From an uncultured Oscillochloris sp. (GTDB lineage Bacteria > Chloroflexota > Chloroflexia > Chloroflexales > Chloroflexaceae), in assembly GCA_903877345.1 (NCBI GenBank), contig CAIRDL010000039.1:1-10487 (forward strand): a stretch of DNA of 10,487 nucleotides, read 5' to 3'. Positions 1-6,068 of the stretch are shown here, one piece after another. Each line of letters opens with the position of its first letter. The stretch's first letter is position 1. Both the position numbers and the translations under genes were made by a program. The notes beneath the pieces were generated by a model, which had not been told where the DNA came from, made no database searches, and saw only the letters and a list, made by a program, of their open reading frames with translations.

Positions 1-119
1 AGCAACGTACTGAAGGCGAGGCGGGTAGCCTGTTCGTGGGTAACGTGCTGGGCGTGATAGGTGGCGAGGGCGGCGTAATAAGTGTCGAGGGCTTTGTGGT
101 GGGTAAAAGATGGGGGCAT
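1..119 (-). CDS. N-terminus of a type ISP restriction-modification / N-6 DNA methylase-like protein (partial)
   Basis: An open frame reads leftward from an ATG at 119-117 and runs off the window after 39 complete codons. The protein begins MPPSFTHHKALDTYYAALAT and continues with a HVTHEQATRLAFSTL segment. The pattern, a short helix with paired tyrosines followed by 'V-(T)HE-A-R-AF-(T)LL', is what I recall from the N-termini of large type ISP restriction-modification or N-6 DNA methylase proteins, which combine helicase/nuclease and methyltransferase domains. None of those catalytic domains lies inside the window, so the name rests on this short N-terminus and is tentative. No Shine-Dalgarno sequence precedes the ATG, and the bases directly upstream are an AGATT heptad repeat. 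It is divergent from ilvD across about 400 bp. Codon usage is GC-rich in third positions, as in the neighbouring genes, which supports real coding. Confidence 0.55.
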   Translation of the reverse strand, partial: MPPSFTHHKALDTYYAALATYHAQHVTHEQATRLAFSTL

Positions 120-123
120 AGCT

Positions 124-151
124 AGATTTCAGATTTTAGATTGTAGATTAC
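124..151. repeat. Short 7-bp tandem repeat (AGATTNN x4)
   Basis: Four consecutive heptads read AGATTTC, AGATTTT, AGATTGT and AGATTAC. The run lies 5 bp upstream of the start codon of the leftward gene, so it occupies that gene's 5' leader or core promoter. The AT-rich composition stands out against the surroundings. The 7-bp period is the same as in the other intergenic arrays of this window, although the unit differs. Confidence 0.7.
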
Positions 152-173
152 GCACTACCGCAAAAGGTACGCC

Positions 174-245
174 GTCCCGACCGGGATGCTTCGCTGCGCT
201 CAGCATGACAAGACGCCTCACTGCGTTCCTTCTGCGGTAGTGCGA
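174..245 (+). repeat. 72-bp direct repeat, copy 1
   Basis: The 72 bases 174-245 are repeated exactly at 337-408. Both copies start GTCCCGACCGGGATGC and end GCGGTAGTGCGA; sequence outside the copies differs. Near its end this copy carries TGCGGTAGTGCG (233-244), whose reverse complement CGCACTACCGCA lies at 151-162, giving inverted ends around a unit of about 94 bp. It has no credible coding content and is probably a dispersed intergenic repeat. Confidence 0.85.
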
Positions 246-314
246 ATTAGCGGGTGCGAGTCACGAATTAGAAGTCCTAGGAAGGAAGTAGCGCAGGAGA
301 ACATACGTAACGCT

Positions 315-372
315 GTCACCCTGAGCGCAGCGAAGGGTCCCGACCGGGATGCTTCGCTGCGCTCAGCATGAC
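315..372. repeat. Imperfect palindromic repeat / long hairpin
   Basis: Two 28-bp arms (315-342 and 345-372) are inverted copies with a 2-bp loop. They share a perfect 15-bp core CTGAGCGCAGCGAAG / CTTCGCTGCGCTCAG plus matching ends, with two 2-bp mismatched spots. From memory, palindromes with a core of this kind are common dispersed intergenic elements in Chloroflexota and other environmental bacteria. It could act as a cruciform or transcript hairpin upstream of ilvD, but it has no U-tract and I do not call it a terminator. Confidence 0.75.
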
Positions 373-408
373 AAGACGCCTCACTGCGTTCCTTCTGCGG
401 TAGTGCGA
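337..408 (+). repeat. 72-bp direct repeat, copy 2
   Basis: This is the second exact copy of the 72-bp unit, 163 bp downstream of the first. Unlike copy 1, it is preceded by the left arm of a matching palindrome, so its first 36 bases form the right arm of the hairpin at 315-372. Copy 1 therefore looks like a half-element. Confidence 0.85.
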
Positions 409-478
409 TCTTAGGTATCGAACATCCCGCTCGTGCTCATTATGCCTTAGCCCCACCCCGCAGAACGCCGCTCTGTCG

Positions 479-484
479 TATAAT
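479..484 (+). promoter_or_regulatory. Putative -10 box for ilvD
   Basis: A perfect TATAAT lies 43 bp upstream of the chosen ilvD start codon. This would put transcription initiation near 491 and give a leader of roughly 37 nt that contains the Shine-Dalgarno sequence. I see no TTGACA-like -35 at 16-18 bp and no TG extension, so the call rests on the hexamer and its position. Confidence 0.45.
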
Positions 485-527
485 CAGCTGACGCATGTTC
501 CTTCTAGCACCGACCGGAGGCTTGATA

Positions 528-2219
528 ATGGCGAATGATCCCAGGGCGCGCAGTCGGGTGATTATGGATGGCAAAGCGCGCGCGGCGGCCCGCTCGTACT
601 TTAAGGCGATTGGCTTCAACGATGCCGATCTGGGGCGACCGATTATCGGCATTGCTAATACCTGGATTGAGGCGATGCCGTGCAATTATCACCTGCGTGA
701 CTTGGCCGTCGCGGTGAAAGAGGGCGTACGGGCGGCAGGCGGTACGCCAATGGAGTTCAACACCGTGGCTGTCTCGGACGGGATTACGATGGGCACCGAG
801 GGGATGAAGACCAGTCTGATCAGCCGCGATCTGATTGCCGATTCCATCGAACTGATGTGCCGAGCCTACATGTTTGATGCCGTGGTGGCGCTCGTCTCTT
901 GCGACAAAACCATCCCCGGCGCGGCGATGGGCCTCGCCCGCCTCAACCTGCCCGGCCTCATTCTCTACGGTGGCTCGATCATGCCTGGGGTGTATCAGGG
1001 CAAAGAGATCACGGTGCAGCACGTCTTCGAGGCAATTGGCGCGAATGCCGCCGGACGCATCAGCGACGAGGAACTGAAGGCGATTGAGGATGTGGCCTGC
1101 CCTGGCCCCGGTGCCTGTGGCGGGCAGTACACCGCGAATACGATGGCGACCCTGATGGAACTGGTTGGCCTCTCGCCCCTCGGTTCGGCCTCGGTGCCCG
1201 CCGTTGACCCACGCAAGCTGGACGAAGGCGTGCGCGCTGGCAAGCTCGTGATGGAACTGTTGCGCTCCGGGGTGAAGACCCGCGACCTGTTGACCCGCAC
1301 CGCCTTCGAGAATGGCATCGCCAGTGTCGCGGCGACCGGCGGTTCAACCAACGCCGTCCTGCATATGCTGGCCCTCGCCCACGAAATCGGGTTGCCGCTC
1401 GACATTGACGATTTCGACCGCATCAGCGCCCGCACGCCGCTTTACGTTGATCTGATGCCCGGCGGGCGTTTCACCGCCGTGGATGTGGACCGGGCGGGCG
1501 GCATTCAACTGATCGCGCAACGGCTGATTGAGGCCGGTCATGTGGATGGCAGTGCGCCAACGGTTACGGGGCGCACCCTGGCCGAAGAAGCCGTCAGTGC
1601 CGTCGAAACGCCGGGCCAAGAGGTGATTCGCCCCGTGGGGCAACCGCTCAAGCCCACCGGTGGCCTGGTGATCCTCAAGGGCAATCTGGCTCCCGACGGC
1701 AGTGTGGTGAAGGTGGCGGGCCACGAGCGCAGTTACCACCAAGGCCCCGCCCGCGTCTTCGACTCGGAGGAGGCGGCGATGACGGCGGTGCTGACGCGGC
1801 AGATTCAGCCGGGCGATGTGGTGGTGATTCGGTATGAAGGCCCGCGCGGTGGCCCCGGCATGCGCGAAATGCTCGGCGTGACGGCGGCCATTGTCGGGCA
1901 GGGGTTGGGCGAAACGGTGGCGCTGGTGACTGACGGGCGTTTCAGCGGGGCCACTCGCGGCCTGATGGTCGGCCACGTCGCGCCGGAGGCGGCCCGTGGT
2001 GGCCCGATCGCCGCCCTGCGCGATGGCGATACGGTGACGATTGACATTGATGGGCGGCGGCTCGACTTCGGCTTTACCCCGGAAGAACTGGCGGCGCGTA
2101 TGGCCGACTGGCAAGCTCCGCCGCCGCGCTACACTTGGGGCGCGATGGCCCGCTACGCCGCCTGTGTCTCATCGGCAGCCCAGGGGGCCGTGCTCGAAAC
2201 GCCACCGTTCCGGGACTGA
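528..2219 (+). CDS. ilvD: Dihydroxy-acid dehydratase
   Basis: IlvD dehydrates 2,3-dihydroxyisovalerate and 2,3-dihydroxy-3-methylvalerate to the 2-keto acids that precede valine, leucine and isoleucine; it is a cytosolic Fe-S and Mg2+ enzyme. The product is 563 aa, full length for the family. Signature segments are visible: Cys52 in AMPCNYHL, SDGI near residue 83, SCDKTIPGAAMG with Cys125, and CPGPGACGGQYTANTM with Cys197; the three cysteines are the expected cluster ligands. The C-terminal swivel domain carries RYEGPRGGPGMREM and TDGRFSGATRGLMVGHV. I chose the ATG at 528 because GGAGG (516-520) sits 7 nt upstream and MANDPRARSRVIMDG is a normal IlvD start; an in-frame ATG at 495 would add 11 unlikely residues and has no such site. 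It appears monocistronic, converging on the 161-aa gene downstream. Confidence 0.97.
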   Translation: MANDPRARSRVIMDGKARAAARSYFKAIGFNDADLGRPIIGIANTWIEAMPCNYHLRDLAVAVKEGVRAAGGTPMEFNTVAVSDGITMGTEGMKTSLISRDLIADSIELMCRAYMFDAVVALVSCDKTIPGAAMGLARLNLPGLILYGGSIMPGVYQGKEITVQHVFEAIGANAAGRISDEELKAIEDVACPGPGACGGQYTANTMATLMELVGLSPLGSASVPAVDPRKLDEGVRAGKLVMELLRSGVKTRDLLTRTAFENGIASVAATGGSTNAVLHMLALAHEIGLPLDIDDFDRISARTPLYVDLMPGGRFTAVDVDRAGGIQLIAQRLIEAGHVDGSAPTVTGRTLAEEAVSAVETPGQEVIRPVGQPLKPTGGLVILKGNLAPDGSVVKVAGHERSYHQGPARVFDSEEAAMTAVLTRQIQPGDVVVIRYEGPRGGPGMREMLGVTAAIVGQGLGETVALVTDGRFSGATRGLMVGHVAPEAARGGPIAALRDGDTVTIDIDGRRLDFGFTPEELAARMADWQAPPPRYTWGAMARYAACVSSAAQGAVLETPPFRD

Positions 2220-2252
2220 GCAAGTTTGCCGCAGGGCGAACGGGGGTTGGCT

Positions 2253-2354
2253 CTTAGACAAGGTCTCAGGTGCCAGGTTTCAGGTTTCAGGTCGAGCGCA
2301 GCAGAACGCCTTGCGCGTGCTCAAACCGTAAAGCACCCTCGAACCTTGTCTTAG
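2253..2354. repeat. Inverted-end element with 7-bp heptad remnant
   Basis: The left end CTTAGACAAGGT (2253-2264) and right end ACCTTGTCTTAG (2343-2354) are inverted repeats matching at 11 of 12 positions. Directly inside the left end are four heptads (2264-2291): TCTCAGG, TGCCAGG, TTTCAGG, TTTCAGG. Inside the right end, ACCCTCGAACC looks like about one degenerate unit on the opposite strand. The right boundary CCTTGTCTTAG recurs exactly at 4258-4268, at the end of the larger array there. About 50 bp of unrelated sequence separates the two sides. It lies just past the ilvD stop codon. Confidence 0.65.
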
Positions 2355-2367
2355 GGATGCTGAACAA

Positions 2368-2407
2368 ATGAGGGATGATCCGTGATCGATCACGCATCAT
2401 CCCTCAT
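2368..2407. repeat. 40-bp near-perfect palindrome between convergent genes
   Basis: Outer arms ATGAGGGATGAT (2368-2379) and ATCATCCCTCAT (2396-2407) enclose the 14-bp palindrome CGTGATCGATCACG (2381-2394), with a single C/C mismatch between the two parts. A further TTAGGGATG (2351-2359) could pair with CATCCCTAA (2405-2413) in an alternative fold. It lies between the ends of ilvD and the convergent leftward gene, where a bidirectional terminator would be expected, but there is no clear T-run on either strand. It could equally be a REP-like repeat or a protein-binding site. Confidence 0.6.
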
Positions 2408-2409
2408 CC

Positions 2410-2895
2410 CTAAAAGCCCCGCACGGCGCAGGCAGCGACGACTTGTGCATAGACTTGGTTCTTGCTGAAGGCCACCGCCGCTTCGGCGCTGTACCCCTCG
2501 ACGAGTACTTGGTGAACACTGAGCCGCCGGTGGCGTTTCACTCCGGGGCGCGAGCGGTGCCGCCGTTCGAGGCCGACCATCCCGGCATAGAGCATCGCTT
2601 GGGCGACTTCAACCTCGAAATTACGTTCGCCGTACATGCGAGCCATCGCGTGAATAAGGTCGAAAATATACCCCTGCGGCTCGTGGGTGGCCCGGTTGTA
2701 GACGACAATAAAGTCGGCATAGAGCACTTGTGGCGGGTGGGTGTGAGCCAACTGTTCGAGCCGTACCAGACTCTCGGTTTCGCTGACCAGGGCCTTGATT
2801 CGCTGAGGATGGGCTAGGTAGACTGACCACCTATCGAGGTGGCCTTTGCCGAACTCGAGCCGACTGCCGTCACGAAAGAGGCGCAAGATAGTCAT
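2410..2895 (-). CDS. Conserved protein of unknown function (161 aa)
   Basis: I cannot assign a function. The protein is soluble-looking, with no signal peptide or membrane segment. It starts MTILRLFRDGSRLEFGKG, followed by DRWSVYL, a central YADFIVVYNRAT segment, a helical AQAMLYAGMVGLERR stretch near residues 95-110, a basic GVKRHRRLSVHQVLVEG segment near 117-133, and a C-terminal FSKNQ...CAVRGF tail. From memory this order (FGKG-D-W-VYL, Y-DF--VY-R, YAGMV, KR--RL--HQ-L--G, AA-FS, C---GF) recurs in a widespread family of bacterial hypothetical proteins; I give no family number. I start at the ATG at 2895 because GAGGG lies 8 nt upstream; a TTG 15 bp further up overlaps that site and has none of its own. 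A minus-strand TATAAT at 2939-2934 would give a leader of about 32 nt. It is divergent from the membrane-protein gene. Confidence 0.8.
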   Translation of the reverse strand: MTILRLFRDGSRLEFGKGHLDRWSVYLAHPQRIKALVSETESLVRLEQLAHTHPPQVLYADFIVVYNRATHEPQGYIFDLIHAMARMYGERNFEVEVAQAMLYAGMVGLERRHRSRPGVKRHRRLSVHQVLVEGYSAEAAVAFSKNQVYAQVVAACAVRGF

Positions 2896-2933
2896 CGAGT
2901 CTACCCTCAAGTGTGTTGGCTAAATAGACGAAA

Positions 2934-2939
2934 ATTATA
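2934..2939 (-). promoter_or_regulatory. Putative -10 box for the 161-aa gene
   Basis: On the minus strand this reads TATAAT, 38 bp upstream of the ATG at 2895. There is no convincing -35 at the right distance. The distance and the Shine-Dalgarno between box and start are consistent with a normal leader. Confidence 0.4.
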
Positions 2940-2990
2940 ACGTGAGCTTGTTACATCACAGTTACGAGCTGTAGTAGTAGAGCCGTCGGT

Positions 2991-3035
2991 GCTTGCCGCG
3001 TACAACGTGGTGAGTGGCCTTGACCACAGGCAAGC
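2991..3035. repeat. Stem-loop in the divergent intergenic region
   Basis: GCTTGCC (2991-2997) is inverted at GGCAAGC (3029-3035), and inside it GTGGT (3007-3011) pairs with ACCAC (3023-3027). The element lies between the starts of two divergent genes of unknown function (2896-3110 is non-coding). Without a T-run it is unlikely to be a terminator; an operator or a structured leader for the membrane-protein mRNA are possibilities. Confidence 0.35.
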
Positions 3036-3110
3036 CAGATCTGAACTATAAACAAGCCTCTGGGCGTTACAATGCAAAGAGCTTTGTATTCACCCAAGGG
3101 TAGGCTTGTC

Positions 3111-4070
3111 ATGAACCGGCTCTTTACAACTATCTCGCAGCTTTTTGATCGGATGGAGGCTGCCTGGGAAAGTCCACGCGGTCGGCACTTCGTCGCTGAT
3201 ACGTTGATCATCAGTTTTATCGGTGCCCTTGTAATCATTGAAGCGCAACGGCGCACCCTCTTGCCGCCAGTTCTAGCGGCAATCGTGCCCACCAATCACT
3301 TCTACGCGATTGATTTCACCCTCCAAATGGTGCAGTTCATCGGCCTCGTCGGGATCATCTTCGGCCTCGCCCGCTCGGTCTCCAACACGGTTGGCAAACA
3401 ACTCGAGATTCTCTCGCTGATTCTGCTGCGGGGGGCGTTCCGCGAGTTGACGGCCTTCGACGATCCGATGACGTGGGCCAAGGCCCAACCCACGATTTTG
3501 CCGATTTTGGCGTTAGCAACCAGTGCCTTAGCCATGTTCGTCATTCTGCACTATTACTATCGTGTCCAACGCCATCAGGCCATTGCCGACGATTTCCACA
3601 ATCTGGCGGGGTTTGTGGCGATGAAGAAAGGCATCGCCCTGGGGTTGCTGCTGGTGTTCACCGGAATTAGTCTCTATACTGTGCGGCAATACCTGATCGG
3701 CGGAAGTGGTATCTCCTTCTTCAGCGACTGCTACACGGTGCTTATCTTCTCCGATGTGCTGTTGGTCTTTGTCTCAATGCACTATAGTTCGACCTACCAC
3801 GTCGTTTTTCGCAACACCGGCTTCGCTGTCGCCACAGTTTTGATCCGGGTGGCGGTGATCGCACCGGCCCCGTTTAACGCGCTGATCGGCATTGGGAGTA
3901 CGCTTTTCGCACTGGGCCTCACAATCGCCTACAATATGTTCGCTTCGCCCCTAACAGGGGCAGCCGCAGTGCCGGTCCCCGCAACCCTCGGCGCAACGCT
4001 CCCCATAACGCCACCAGCGCCGCTTCGACCAGTGCAAAAGCACCTGACGCGGAATAAGGTTAAGCTGTGA
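3111..4070 (+). CDS. Polytopic membrane protein of unknown function (319 aa)
   Basis: I do not recognise a characterised family. About seven hydrophobic segments are visible, at roughly residues 28-44, 70-90, 128-150, 174-192, 205-224, 236-252 and 257-277, after a short amphipathic N-terminus (FTTISQLFDRMEAAWESPRG). The most distinctive stretch is SVSNTVGKQLEILSLILLRG (about 90-108) between the second and third segments; the charged start and long apolar tail suggest an interfacial or re-entrant helix. The C-terminus is a Pro/Ala-rich tail of about 40 residues ending in basic residues. There is no obvious catalytic, nucleotide-binding or channel-filter motif. I start at the ATG at 3111 because AGGGTAGG ends 6 nt upstream; an in-frame ATG at 3072 lacks a comparable site. 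It has its own upstream region and no co-directional partner nearby, and its stop codon abuts a heptad array. Confidence 0.85.
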   Translation: MNRLFTTISQLFDRMEAAWESPRGRHFVADTLIISFIGALVIIEAQRRTLLPPVLAAIVPTNHFYAIDFTLQMVQFIGLVGIIFGLARSVSNTVGKQLEILSLILLRGAFRELTAFDDPMTWAKAQPTILPILALATSALAMFVILHYYYRVQRHQAIADDFHNLAGFVAMKKGIALGLLLVFTGISLYTVRQYLIGGSGISFFSDCYTVLIFSDVLLVFVSMHYSSTYHVVFRNTGFAVATVLIRVAVIAPAPFNALIGIGSTLFALGLTIAYNMFASPLTGAAAVPVPATLGATLPITPPAPLRPVQKHLTRNKVKL

Positions 4071-4119
4071 GGGGTCGGGGGTCGGGGGTCGGGGGTCAGG
4101 TGCCGGGTGTCAGGGGTCA
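4071..4119 (+). repeat. 7-bp tandem array (GGGGTCR), 7 units
   Basis: Seven heptads begin on the base after the membrane-protein stop codon: GGGGTCG three times, then GGGGTCA, GGTGCCG, GGTGTCA and GGGGTCA. Rotated, the unit is TCRGGGG, close to the reverse complement (TCRGGGT) of the second array at 4165-4255, so the two arrays form an inverted pair around 4120-4164. No coding role is likely. Confidence 0.85.
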
Positions 4120-4164
4120 GGCTCCTTTACAGTCTTAGCTGGCGCACAGCTTCCTGATGCGCTC

Positions 4165-4255
4165 ACCCTGAACCCTGAACCCTGAACCCTGAACCCTGAA
4201 CCCTGAACTCTGAACCCTGAACCCCGAACCCTGAACCCCGAACCCTGAACCCTGA
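4165..4255 (+). repeat. 7-bp tandem array (ACCCTGA), 13 units
   Basis: Thirteen contiguous heptads, ten of them exact ACCCTGA, with single-base variants ACTCTGA (4207) and ACCCCGA (4221, 4235). The array is followed by ACCC and then the boundary TTGTCTTAG, so that CCTTGTCTTAG (4258-4268) matches the right boundary of the element at 2344-2354. It lies directly upstream of the SRPBCC gene; the Shine-Dalgarno AAGGAG (4275-4280) comes only 6 bp after the boundary, so the array occupies the place where that operon's promoter would be expected. Confidence 0.9.
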
Positions 4256-4289
4256 ACCCTTGTCTTAGCCCATTAAGGAGACTTAGATC

Positions 4290-4901
4290 ATGCGTTATCT
4301 TGGCGCTTCCGTAAGTGGCGTGATCGCCGCGCCCGTCGAGCAAGTTTGGGCGCTGATTAGTAACCCGCAACGCCACACCGAGTTTGCAGGCAGCGGTGAG
4401 GTGCAGTCGGTGGAAATCGTGGGTGGCGGGCCGATGGCTCTGGGCGTTGTCTTTCAGTCGCACCAGCGCGTGAATAGCCTCGCCTACGTCACGGCGAGCC
4501 GCACGGTGATTTGGGAGCCGCCGTTTCGCTTTGCGTGGCGCGGTGGCTTCGCCTTCGCACCGGGGAAAGCCCAGGTCTGGATGTTTAGCCTGACGCCCGA
4601 GGCGGGTGGCACGCGGGTCGAGAACGGCATGGCACAGATTTACGCGCTGCCGACCGGCTTTCCGTTCAGCCTGATCCACGCGGAGTTGGGTCGCCGCGAG
4701 GCTGCGTTGATGCGCCCGACCCTGGTGAACTTGGCCAATGCGTTGGGTGCGCCGCCGCCTACCGACCTGACCGAGCGCTACGAGGCACCTGCCGCCGTTG
4801 ATTCGTTGCTGCCTTTGCCGCTGATGCAAGGTGCCCTTTGGGAGGGTGGCGTGGGGACGGTACTTGGTGCGCTGGAGCAGGGGCGGAAGCGGTTGTTTTA
4901 G
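4290..4901 (+). CDS. SRPBCC (START/polyketide cyclase-like) family protein
   Basis: The first 150 residues have the layout of the SRPBCC helix-grip fold: a first strand (YLGASVSGVIAAPVEQVWAL), the typical 'I-AP-E-VW-LI-NP--H-EFAG' helix start, a G-rich turn (EIVGGGPMALGVVF), and paired strands (RTVIWEPPFRFAW, VWMFSLTPEAGGTRV). The fold binds hydrophobic ligands in a deep pocket; which ligand is used here cannot be told from sequence. At 203 aa it is longer than the common 140-160 aa, with a C-terminal extension of about 50 residues of unknown role. The ATG at 4290 has AAGGAG 9 nt upstream. The downstream M20 peptidase starts 13 nt after the stop codon, so the two are very likely co-transcribed. 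I see no membrane segment or signal peptide. Confidence 0.85.
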   Translation: MRYLGASVSGVIAAPVEQVWALISNPQRHTEFAGSGEVQSVEIVGGGPMALGVVFQSHQRVNSLAYVTASRTVIWEPPFRFAWRGGFAFAPGKAQVWMFSLTPEAGGTRVENGMAQIYALPTGFPFSLIHAELGRREAALMRPTLVNLANALGAPPPTDLTERYEAPAAVDSLLPLPLMQGALWEGGVGTVLGALEQGRKRLF

Positions 4902-4914
4902 CGCGAGGATCAAC

Positions 4915-6063
4915 ATGGACATTCAGCGCTGGCGCAACCATCCCGCCGTGCAGCGAGCCTTTGCCGATCTCGCTGACTACCGTCCGGTTCTTGAGACGGC
5001 ACTGGCGGTGCAACAAGTGCCAGCGCCGACCTTTGATGAGGCAGAGCGGTCGGCCTTGGTTTTCAACCGACTGCAAGCCCTGGGCCTGAGCGACCTCGAC
5101 GTTGATGCCCTCGGCAATGTCTACGCCCGGCGACCGGGGCACGCTTCCCGCCCGGCGCTGTTGGTTGCGGCGCACCTCGACACGGTATTTCCCCGGACGA
5201 CCGATCTGCGGCTGCGCTATGCGGGCGACCGGATCTACGGGCCGGGCTTGGGCGACAACAGCACCGGCGTCGCTGGGCTGATCCATTTGGCCGAGGTGCT
5301 GCAACGTCACGATTTGCCCAACCAAGGCAGCATCTGGTTTGTGGGCAATGTCTGTGAAGAAGGGTTGGGCGATCTGCGCGGCATCAGGGCGGCCATTGAG
5401 CGGTTGCGCCGCCACCTTGGGTGCGTGCTGATTCTCGAGGGGTGTGATTTTGGGACGCTGCACCATCAGGCGATTGGGGTGCGGCGTTACCAGATTGAGA
5501 CCACTGCGCCGGGTGGGCATTCATGGGGCAATTTCGGCACGCCGAGCGCCATTCACAGCCTGGTACGGCTCGCGGCCCAACTTACGGAGCTTACGGTGCC
5601 GCGTCATCCGCGCACGACCTTCAATCTGGGAGTGATTGCCGGTGGCACTTCGGTCAATACGATTGCCGAACACGCCAGTATGCTCCTGGATATGCGCTCG
5701 GTCAGCCCGACGGCCCTGGCAGATCTGATTGCCCAAGTGGATCGCTTAGTCGCCGCCGCCAGTGTGCAGACGGGGGTGCAACTGAAGGTTACGACGGTTG
5801 GTGATCGTCCTTCGGGGTCAATCGCCCGTGACCATCCGCTGGTTCAGGCGGTGGTTGCGGCCTACCACGCCGTCGGGGCCAGCGTGAATTTTCAGCAGAG
5901 CAGCACCGACGCGAATATTCCGCTTAGTCTGGGCATCCCGGCGGTCTGTATTGGCCTGACGGATGGGGGCAACGCTCATCGGCAGGATGAGTATATTCTG
6001 CCCGCCAATCTGGGGCGCGGCCTCCAAGCCCTGTTGCTGATGGCCCTTGCTGCCAGCGCGTAG
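4915..6063 (+). CDS. M20 family metallopeptidase / amidohydrolase
   Basis: A 382-aa zinc-dependent hydrolase of the M20/M28 clan, usually acting on peptides, N-acyl amino acids or similar amides in the cytosol. Visible active-site features: AAHLDTVFP with H87 and D89; GLGDNSTGVAG with metal-bridging D114; NVCEEGLGD with the catalytic/ligand pair E148-E149; GGHSW (200-204) beginning the dimerisation lid domain; SSTDANIP (329-336); and a late NAHRQDEYI with H355. All expected catalytic positions appear intact. The ATG at 4915 follows CGAGGA at a suitable distance and begins MDIQRWRNHPAVQRAF; an in-frame ATG at 4831 would overlap the SRPBCC gene by 71 bp. The exact substrate, and therefore a gene symbol, cannot be assigned. 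The gene probably shares a transcript with the SRPBCC gene and is followed by a heptad array. Confidence 0.92.
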   Translation: MDIQRWRNHPAVQRAFADLADYRPVLETALAVQQVPAPTFDEAERSALVFNRLQALGLSDLDVDALGNVYARRPGHASRPALLVAAHLDTVFPRTTDLRLRYAGDRIYGPGLGDNSTGVAGLIHLAEVLQRHDLPNQGSIWFVGNVCEEGLGDLRGIRAAIERLRRHLGCVLILEGCDFGTLHHQAIGVRRYQIETTAPGGHSWGNFGTPSAIHSLVRLAAQLTELTVPRHPRTTFNLGVIAGGTSVNTIAEHASMLLDMRSVSPTALADLIAQVDRLVAAASVQTGVQLKVTTVGDRPSGSIARDHPLVQAVVAAYHAVGASVNFQQSSTDANIPLSLGIPAVCIGLTDGGNAHRQDEYILPANLGRGLQALLLMALAASA

Positions 6064-6068
6064 GCTCC

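Noticed and set aside
186..371. 61-residue frame in the repeat region before ilvD
   Set aside because: It spans both repeat copies and the palindrome; no Shine-Dalgarno and no coding character.
1344..2114. 256-residue minus-strand frame inside ilvD
   Set aside because: Antisense shadow of a GC-rich gene whose sense product is unmistakable.
2896..2910. TTG start adding five residues to the 161-aa protein
   Set aside because: The TTG overlaps the GAGGG that serves the ATG at 2895 and has no site of its own.
3020..3052. TTGACC ... TATAAA promoter for the membrane-protein gene
   Set aside because: The 21-bp spacer is too long for a standard sigma-70 type promoter; TACAAT at 3068-3073 also lacks a partner, so no promoter is called.
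4165..4255. CRISPR array
   Set aside because: Units are contiguous 7-mers with no unique spacers and no cas genes nearby.
4110..4922. Long minus-strand open frame with repeated GFRVQGS heptapeptides
   Set aside because: It is the mirror of the SRPBCC gene plus the 7-bp array; the peptide repeat is a by-product of a 7-nt repeat read in three frames.
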